Shown: positions 56,879 through 64,000 of the stretch, in pieces
Position numbering within the stretch: position 1 is the first letter of the stretch
How the letters are laid out: each line of letters opens with the position of its first letter
Source of the DNA: Rhyacichthys aspro
Taxonomy: Eukaryota; Chordata; Actinopteri; Gobiiformes; Rhyacichthyidae
Length of the DNA stretch: 64,000 bases
Direction of reading: 5' to 3'
Assembly (NCBI GenBank): GCA_036850595.1
Contig: CM072161.1
Span: forward strand, 10,685,905-10,749,904
Translations under genes and position numbers: made by a program
The notes under the pieces: generated by a model
Seen by the model: the letters and a program-made list of their open reading frames with translations, nothing else
Told to the model about the DNA's origin: nothing
The model's database searches: none

Positions 56879-59800
56879 ATGGATTCGTTAGGGGACACTG
56901 GCCGCGTGCGCTCAGACAGCACTAGCAGCTCAGCATCTCAGGGCTCCAGGTCTAAGATGCTGCTGCGCCAGAGACTCTCACAGCTGCTCACCTGCATTGA
57001 GGACATGAGTTCAGATGAAGAGGCCAGCGAAGAAATGTCACGATCACTGGATGAAGCCTTCCAGCTGTGTGGCCGCTTCATGCCCACCGATGCATTCAGG
57101 TTGACAAATTGTACATGTACACTAAGAAGAGAACATTTGAGTTAGTTCAGTTACTTAGGAAAGGTAGACTTAAACAATAATTATCTTTAAACAGTATGAC
57201 TATTGAATTTGAAAGTATGTAGCCTACAAATCATTTTCATAGTTCTTTGGATATCTCAGGTTTTCACCAGAGCTGGTCTCATCAAAACAAGTCTCCACAC
57301 GTTGTATCTACTGTATAATCAGTGTATATCTGTGTATGTATATCTGAGGCCGTTCTAAAAAAGTACATTTAAACTACTTCACCAATTATAGATAAAAATA
57401 AATCAGTAAAGCTGTCTGACACTGTTGTTGTGTCACACTTTTGTCACGGCAGGCTGTACATGGTGACGTGGAACGTGGCCACAGCTGAGCCTCCAGAAGA
57501 CATCAGCTCACTGCTGCAGCTGGATGTCCAGCCTCCAACTGACCTCTTTGTTATTGGGTTGGTCACAGCAAATAAAATCAAACTTTTCTTGATTTAGCTT
57601 GGTATGATTAATCTGTGTTTATCTGTTTGTGTATCAGTCTGCAGGAGGTAAATGCTACTCCTGTAAGGTTCATCTCAGACCTGATCGCTGAAGACTCCTG
57701 GAGCCATGTTTTCATGGACACACTGGCACCACGTGGGTTTGTCAAGGTGGGAAAAGACATGATTGTCCCAATTTGCACTGCTAACATGTTCAGATGGCAC
57801 CTGTGTGTTTTTCTTTATGCTTTTTTCTCATTTATTTGTTGTACAGGTCACCTCAGTGCGGATGCAGGGTTTGTTGCTGTTGGTGTTTGCTAAACAAGTT
57901 CACGTCCCCTTCATCAGAAATATCCAGAGCACTTACACCAGGACTGGTATCTTCGGCTACTGGGTAGATAAACAATCACAAGTCTATTGAAAGACTGCTT
58001 CCCAGGAATCTTTTTAGCTTTAGATACTGTAGTTTGAACTCTTGAATGTGTTGAATGGCCCTTTGTTTTTGTTTAGTGGTATGTGCTGCAGCTTTGACAC
58101 AATGCAATCACAAACAATGAACACTCAGTGGTAAAACTAGTTCAGTACAAGAGGGCAAACACTTACAAAACAAATGGTTTAATTAGTTTTGTAAATTCAG
58201 CGAGGAATGAATGAGAATAAATCTTTTCATTCCAGCTAACAGTTGTTATAGAGCTGTGTTTTTTAGAGAGGTCATTAAGATGGAAGTGCATGCCAAAAGC
58301 TTTGCATCTTATGAATACAATATGGCTATCAATTGTGAAATATTAATAATTGTATTTTAGTCACTTTTATACTTACTTACATTTTCAGGGCAATAAGGGT
58401 GCTGTATCAGTGCGCTTTTCTTTCTATGGTCACATGGTCTGCTTCCTCAACTGCCACCTGGCCGCTCATATGAACTACGCTCTGCAGCGAGTTGATGAGT
58501 TTGAGCACATCCTGGATGTGCAAGACTTTGACATCTCAGACACTCCTCATGTCCTGGACCACAAGTAAGGAATGGCCAATATGCGACATACAGTATGTAA
58601 TGACTCAAGGAATGCAAACTAAAATAATCCCTCATCCTTTTCCTTCAGAGTTGTTTTTTGGTTTGGTGACCTGAACTTTCGTATTGCTGACCATGGCCTG
58701 CACTTTCTGCGCTCTTCCATCAACAGTGGACGTTTGAATTTGCTGTGGAGCAAAGACCAGGTGTGGTGCCAGAATACAGTAAATAGTCTGCAGGCATTTT
58801 AGAAAACCCCAGCTCATAATTGAAACAATGTTCCTGCAGCTCACGATGATGAAGAAGAATGAGCCTTTTCTTCAAGAATTTGAAGAAGGGCCATTAAACT
58901 TTCAACCCACCTACAAGTTTAACCGCAACTCTGACACCTATGACACCAGGTAAACCACACATATAGCTACTTACTTTGAAAAAACACATTGTATTTATGA
59001 TATATACAAAACCTTCTGTTGTCTCCATTTTAATTTTGCACAGCTCTGCAAAGACATGGTTTGGTTTTGAGTAAGACAAGACTTTGTGTTTTGTGTTGCA
59101 TGTTTCACATTGCTACACTGTCAGTGCACAAACCTTCTGTCACCGCGTTGAAAGAGCCACATGAACTTTCCCTAAAGAAATTCTCTGTAGGACACTGAAC
59201 CAAAATGTATAGCTAATTAGCTCAAATCTGGCTTGTAAAGTGGGAATTCCTGACAGGAACACAATGTATGTGTCTCTCTCAGAAAGAGTACTTTGGCGCT
59301 GCCTCTAACCATGTACAGACCGCGGCCCCTGCAGCGCTGTAGCACCACCCTGCTCCTCCTCCTAACTTCCCTCACCTGGGGGCTGCTCTCTGTCTGGTTG
59401 GGGGCCTGGTACAGGGAGCTAGACCCGCCAAGGTGGGTGTCTTTATAGATGCACCCTGTACAGACAGTCAGTGCTCTATCCTAATGCATTATGTGTTGCA
59501 TCAGTACTAAACTACTGAACAAAGGAACTGGAGACCTGTGTTGACATTACACAGTGCGCTGAAGATAGATGCTCATGAGATTTCTTCCTACAGCCCCACA
59601 ACCCCAAAGCTTGTTACTGCCTGCTTCTATTTAAATTTGCCCCTACGATGGAATATCATAATAAATGGTGTTTTACAGACTGTGAGCATGCCACACGTCA
59701 CTTAGTGTCACTCTCACTCCTGTGTGTTTTCTCTAACAGCACGTTTGTTTGTCCAGTGGTCTGTGACTGTTCATTGTGTAAAGAGCAAAAGCATGTATAA

Positions 59801-61079
59801 TAATTGCTCTTATCTTAAAGCAAAGTTTGTTAAATTCAGACGTCAGTGTTAGACAAATATTTGGGTCCAGAAGAATGGACTATGAATATGTTTGTTGTTA
59901 GATTTAATTAAAAAAAAAACCCTCTTTAAACACAATATTTGTATAATTTAAGCAAACAAACACTTCTAAGACATTAGACCCATGAAGTCTTCATATAACC
60001 ATCAGTCAGAGATCATATTTGGCGGGTAAGATTTGGAAAAATGAAACTTGTTTTTTTCTTACCCAGTGGAAAGAAGAGGAAACCTGCCTGGACTGACCGA
60101 ATCCTCTGGCGCATTAAACCCCGAAGCCTACTATCAGAGGATGATGATGAGAAGGCATCAACTTCTACTGATGAAGAACACGATGAGTATCCAATCCTTG
60201 TAACCCAAGACAAATACACTTGTGACATGAGCTACGGAGTCAGTGACCATAAGCCTGTCATTGCTACTTTCAGCCTGGAGGTGGGAAGACTGTGTCCTAA
60301 TTGTATTTTTGTAATAATTTCTAGGCATTTTTTTACTGTTAAGGCTTTTGTTTTATCACTTCTTCTTGTCCTGCAGCTGAGAAAATACTTTGACATTCAA
60401 CTGGTGCATGTTTCTCCCGAGGGAGTGTGGAGCGCCGACCAGGACGCAGTTCTGAACTACACTGTGCAGGAGGAGTTTATGTCCTCCACATGGGACTGGA
60501 TAGGTCTTTACAAGGTACAGCCACAGCAGAAATGTTGGCAGTACATGCTCAGTTTTAAACTGGTGGTGTATTGTGTTTTTTTAGGTGGGATTTAAGAGTG
60601 CAACGGATTATGAAACATTTGTTTGGGTTCGAGAAAATGAGCTGCCAGACACAAATGAAGTCATACAGGTAAGATACAAATGAGGCATAGTTTAAGTTAG
60701 AAATTGTTTGGGAATACACACAGAGAGATGTGTCTGTGTATTTGGTTGCAGATATCTGTGGACAAAGATGAGATCCCTCTCCTAGGTGGCCAGTATGTGT
60801 TAGGTTACTACAGTACAAACATGCAAACCATCGTTGGTCTCAGTGCTAGCTTCCAGGTGGGTTATTTTATCTTTTAAAAAATATTTCTGATGAAAAGAGC
60901 TCAGCTTTCTTCCTTTCTTTCTTTTTTTGTCACATTTATTTTCACAGTCTCAAAAACAAAATTTAAATGGGTAAATGCAAATTTGAAAAACGCTGTTTGG
61001 ATGTGTTTTGCAGATTCTGGAGTCAAAGCGTGCCGTCATGGAAGGCCTTGTTCCTGAGAATGTCAATGGCCTTAAATAA
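56879..61079 (+). CDS. inpp5k: Inositol polyphosphate 5-phosphatase K (complete, 12 constitutive coding exons)
   Basis: Removes the 5-phosphate from PI(4,5)P2 and PI(3,4,5)P3. The mammalian protein (SKIP) works at the ER and ruffles in muscle and insulin signalling (family knowledge). Exons: 56879-57099, 57453-57557, 57638-57746, 57847-57963, 58389-58564, 58649-58760, 58840-58949, 60067-60280, 60377-60514, 60585-60668, 60752-60856, 61014-61079; 518 aa. Catalytic motifs in order: TWNVA, GLQE, GYWGNKGAV, NCHLAAH, WFGDLNFRI, PAWTDRILW, SDHKPV. A SKICH domain follows (about residues 395-500, SSTWDWIGLYKVGF). The N-terminal 80 residues (serine-rich, then LLRQRLSQLL) extend beyond human INPP5K. Two further in-frame optional exons lie in the 1.1-kb intron 7. 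An AATAAA overlaps the stop codon. Context after pitpna favours inpp5k over inpp5j, which it also resembles. Confidence 0.93.
59044..59070 (+). other. inpp5k: Candidate 27-base inpp5k microexon
   Basis: Acceptor CCATTTTAATTTTGCACAG and donor GA|GTAAGA bracket 27 bases. With the flanking split codons (phase 2 on both sides), inclusion would give YDTS-SAKTWFGFD-GKKRK with no frameshift. Reading on without splicing gives an immediate stop, so only the spliced form is sensible. It inserts nine residues just before the PAWTDRI catalytic motif. Existence as a spliced exon is inferred from phase and splice signals. Confidence 0.5.
59283..59432 (+). other. inpp5k: Candidate 150-base inpp5k cassette exon encoding a transmembrane helix
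   Basis: Acceptor ATGTGTCTCTCTCAG and donor CCAAG|GTGGGT bracket exactly 50 codons with no stop. The phase matches the flanking exons, so inclusion keeps the frame. GC content is far above the surrounding intron. It encodes a basic stretch (MYRPRPLQR), the hydrophobic segment LLLLLTSLTWGLLSVWLG and an acidic end (YRELDPPR). Inclusion would insert a membrane helix between the WFGDLNF and PAWTDRI parts of the phosphatase domain. I know of no mammalian counterpart. Splicing is inferred, not shown. Confidence 0.55.
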
Positions 61080-61080
61080 A
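61075..61080 (+). terminator. inpp5k: AATAAA overlapping the inpp5k stop codon
   Basis: The final codons AAA TAA followed by A create AATAAA; another AATAAA follows at 61084-61089. If used, the 3'UTR would be only about 15-40 bases. A later AATAAA near 61788 could give a 0.7-kb 3'UTR that includes the small hAT element. Confidence 0.5.
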
Positions 61081-61099
61081 AGAAATAAAAGAAATTTCT

Positions 61100-62140
61100 T
61101 TCCAGCAAAATCAATCAGTAATTTCCTACCCTTTTAAATGATCAACAGTTTGCATCTACAGGTTTGGATGACTCAGACACAACCTTAATGACTATAATTT
61201 TGTGCCAAAACAATGAGAAACCATTCTGCCTTTAATTTCTGAAATTCAATGAACCATTTATCTATGAGTCAGCTATATATATTTACATTAGTAGGTGTTT
61301 TAGACCTGTAGAGAGACAGATTGGAATGAAAATACCAAACTGCTGGGCTTTTTGCAAAACAATGTTATGAATGGAAGTCACTTACAGTAAGTCCTCCTTC
61401 AAATAGTATCTTCAAAGTATGTTTTTATTGTTTTGTTTGTGCAGATGCTTATCTACAGAAAAAGGTGCTGGTTCTACAGATGTCATTGTTGCACATGGTT
61501 ATAGACCAGCGGTAGGCAAACTTTTTGGCTCAAGGGCCACACTGGGTTTTAAACTCTAACAGACGGGCCAGACCAGTAAACTGTAAACTAATATAAATGA
61601 CATGTGAAAACATAGTTTGCCCACCACTGTTATAGACTCTATGATTTTATGTTCAATGATGCGTTTGGAGATTTGTGATTTGTAGGTAATAATTATTATG
61701 AGGTGAAACGTTTGAATGTACAATGGAAATATTACTGGAAGATACAGAAGAATCACAATGCTTTACATAGCAACTACAACTGACTGTGCAATAAATCATT
61801 ACCAAATTACACATTTTTTCAATTAATGAATATTTTAAAAAGTGAAATGTCAGATTTAAATAAAATACTTACTTCTTCCCCTTGACTTGGATTGCTTTTT
61901 TTCATAAGCGCAAAAGTATTATTAAGTGTTGACATATTAAAGGCATAATCCCATTGATTGCGAACATTAAAGCTGAGCGTTTTATTTATTTATCCTTCAT
62001 TAACTGTTCACAAATGAAAGCTCTGCTGCTTGAAGTGTATTTGTTTATTTCATTTATTAAGTTCCTGTCACTGATGTTATATAAAGTAGTAATCATAATA
62101 CATCCATGGTTACTGCAATGCCTGCCTCTCTTTGACTTTG
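61100..62140. other. inpp5k distal 3'UTR / intergenic, no gene
   Basis: AT-rich sequence without coding frames. It contains a 123-base hAT-like element (61507-61629) and several AATAAA motifs (about 61788 and 61858). Confidence 0.55.
61507..61629. mobile_element. Small hAT-like MITE (123 bases) with 8-bp target duplication
   Basis: It begins CAGCGGTAGGCAAACT and ends with the reverse complement read as CAGTGGTGGGCAAACT: 16 bases with two mismatches. It is flanked by the identical 8-bp duplication TTATAGAC (61499-61506 and 61630-61637). There is no coding capacity. It differs in sequence from the element in the pitpna 3'UTR, so it is a separate family. Confidence 0.9.
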
Positions 62141-62149
62141 AGCTGAAAA

Positions 62150-62242
62150 ATACGACTCAGATCTGGCAACCCTGGCTGAGGGGCCGTCCTTCCGCTACAG
62201 ACACTCACACGTGGGGAACTTAGCCCATCTGCTTGGTCTAAG
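62150..62242 (+). other. nle1: Candidate nle1 non-coding first exon
   Basis: A GC-richer segment ends at the strong donor TCTAAG|GTAAGC (62243). It would join the acceptor TTTCTACAG at 62745, giving a short leader before the nle1 ATG. The transcription start is not defined. Confidence 0.45.
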
Positions 62243-62770
62243 GTAAGCATTGGCTAAATTATAATAGCGTCATGTTTTTATTTCCACTTGAAGTAAACAA
62301 CTGCCTGTTTTATAAAGTGTTCGTCGCTGAAAAATGAAATGAGCTGCCCTAGATCTTTGTCTAAAAACAGACTAGCCGCATTAGCTTTTAGGTCAACAAA
62401 GATAGCTAAAGAGTAAGCCTCATTGTCAAAAATATAATTGCGTTATCATTAAAACTGTATGATCCACATGGATATCCAGAATGCCTCAGTTTGATCCTTT
62501 AGCCTATTTTACTCCGATGCTTGGCTGTAGCTGTAGCTGAGAGGCTAGCCTGACATGTTCACAGTGATGTTGCTGTAGCTCATTGCAAACATATAACAAT
62601 CTCGACTTTAGAGTCAATAATCAAAGGGGTTTATTTCTGTTTCTAAAGGTCTGAATGTGCTCTTTTGTCTCTTCATGTATCACGAGTCAATATATGGCTC
62701 ATTGTACTATTATGGATTGAACTATGATTTGACTATTTCTACAGAGATTGCCTAGTTTTAAGTCAGTCAC

Positions 62771-64000
62771 ATGATGTCGACTGAAGACGTGGAAAGGCTG
62801 CTGATCCAGTTTCAAAATGAGGAAGGAGAGGTGCTGGGTTCACCTTTTGATGTGCCTCTGGACATCACTCCAGACAAACTGCAGCTGGTCTGCAATGCTC
62901 TTCTTCAAAAGGTTTGTGCTTTGTTTGTAGTATGAGAGGTGTGTGTATTTGTCTACATTTGTTTCATGTTTGAAAATGATATAATGATGTATCTGAATCA
63001 AATATGTATTATTAATTAACCTTCATTTAAGGAGGAATTTTATGACATATATAGAATTTATTTTTGAGGAAATAACCAAAATGCAGCATTATCATTTTGG
63101 TTAAATCTGTTATAGGAAGAGCCAGTGCCGCTGGCGTTCTTTGTGCGTGGTGAAGCAGAGGTGGTGTCGAGTCTGGGGACATGTGTGAAAGCACTTGGTG
63201 TGGAAACAGAGCAGGTGCTACCGGTGGTGTACCAGCCACAAGCCGTGTTTAGGGTCAGGGCTGTGTCTCGGTGCACCAGCACACTGCAGGGACACACTGA
63301 AGCTGTAATCTCTACTGCGTTCAGCCCTACGGGAAAGTGAGTACCTCTAAAGCTAAAACCCTTATTAGAGAAAAAAGAAGTTGAATTCTAAATACAGTTT
63401 GTTGTTTGCACTTTCCAGATATTTGGCCAGTGGTTCAGGTGACACAACGGTCCGTTTCTGGGACTTGATGACTGAGACACCTCATCACACAGCTAGAGGT
63501 ATCAAGGGTTAAACTTATTAAATCTGTTGTGGCATGGCTTTACTGAATCTAAAGAGACAAACAGTGATGTTGGGATTTAATTTTGTTTTTAAAAGGACAT
63601 ACACATTGGGTACTAAGCATTGCCTGGTCACCTGATGGCAAGAAGTTGGCATCAGGATGCAAAAACAGTCAGGTGAGTTTACTTTATCATATCATTAATG
63701 AATTATTATCCAACTTCAATTTTTTTTTTGTTTTGCTCTCCATAGATTTTTCTGTGGGATCCAGTGACAGGCACACAGATTGGAAAGACATTAATTGGAC
63801 ACACAAAGTGGATCACTTGGCTTTGCTGGGAACCTCTTCATCTGTAAGTAACTAGTCAGTCAATGTCTGTCTGTAAGTGTCAGCCATCCAGTTAACTTCC
63901 TTTCTTTCAGTAACCCAGAGTGCCGGTACTTGGCCAGTAGCTCTAAAGATGGCTCGGTGCGTATTTGGGACACAGTACTGGGACGCTGTGAGAAGATCTT
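62771..64000 (+). CDS. nle1: Notchless homolog 1 (5' part, cut by window edge)
   Basis: WD40 adaptor required for 60S ribosomal subunit maturation, acting with the midasin AAA ATPase; also named for modulating Notch (family knowledge). Exons: 62771-62911, 63116-63336, 63419-63498, 63596-63671, 63746-63843 and 63911 to beyond 64000. Two ATGs are adjacent; the first is used here. The NLE domain occupies roughly residues 1-90 (LLIQFQNEEGEVLGSPFDVP, DITPDKLQLVCNALL). The first WD repeats follow: LQGHTEAVISTAFSPTGKYL, ASGSGDTTVRFWD, HTHWVLSIAWSPDGKKLASG, IFLWDPVTGTQIG and SSSKDGSVRIWD. The remaining WD repeats lie outside the window. About 230 residues are present. Confidence 0.96.

Overview
The window is vertebrate nuclear DNA, almost certainly from a ray-finned (teleost) fish. 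Seven multi-exon genes with GT-AG introns can be read. Introns are short (often 80-600 bases), intergenic DNA is AT-rich, and there are small hAT-type elements and a tRNA-derived SINE. The species cannot be named. Nothing bacterial, phage or CRISPR-like is present, and I found no unknown gene system. The novelty is in exons, gene ends and small mobile elements.

Layout. 1-6.0 kb: no gene, ATTA-rich DNA. 6.4-15.5 kb, minus: ltn1 (listerin ubiquitin ligase), complete, 32 coding exons, 1776 aa. 15.5-17.6 kb: the ltn1 5' end, the tmem135 3' side and one unassigned minus-strand exon-like ORF. 17.6-21.1 kb, minus: tmem135, 15 coding exons, 472 aa, with a strong hairpin in intron 2. 22.4-32.4 kb, plus: a six-cupredoxin-domain ferroxidase of the hephaestin/ceruloplasmin family (hephl1-like), 20 coding exons, 1099 aa, ending in a GPI-anchor-like tail. 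34.4-40.8 kb, plus: slc43a2 (LAT4), 588 aa. 43.5-49.7 kb, plus: pitpna, 270 aa, with an 8-base microexon and a probable 3.5-kb 3'UTR that contains a hAT MITE. 56.9-61.1 kb, plus: inpp5k, 518 aa constitutive form, with two unannotated-looking in-frame optional exons (27 and 150 bases). The 150-base exon encodes a transmembrane helix. 62.8 kb to the right edge, plus: nle1, 5' part only.

The order slc43a2-pitpna-inpp5k matches the block on human 17p13.3. ltn1 is on human 21 and tmem135/hephl1 on human 11, so the window joins blocks that are separate in mammals. The genes do not form one pathway: ltn1 is ribosome-associated quality control, nle1 is 60S ribosome assembly, pitpna and inpp5k both act on phosphoinositides, slc43a2 moves branched-chain amino acids, and the ferroxidase handles iron and copper.

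Exon boundaries were placed by hand from splice consensus plus family homology recalled from memory. Coding lengths close in frame for all six complete genes. Individual boundaries may be off by a base or two. No alignment, RNA or database evidence was available.
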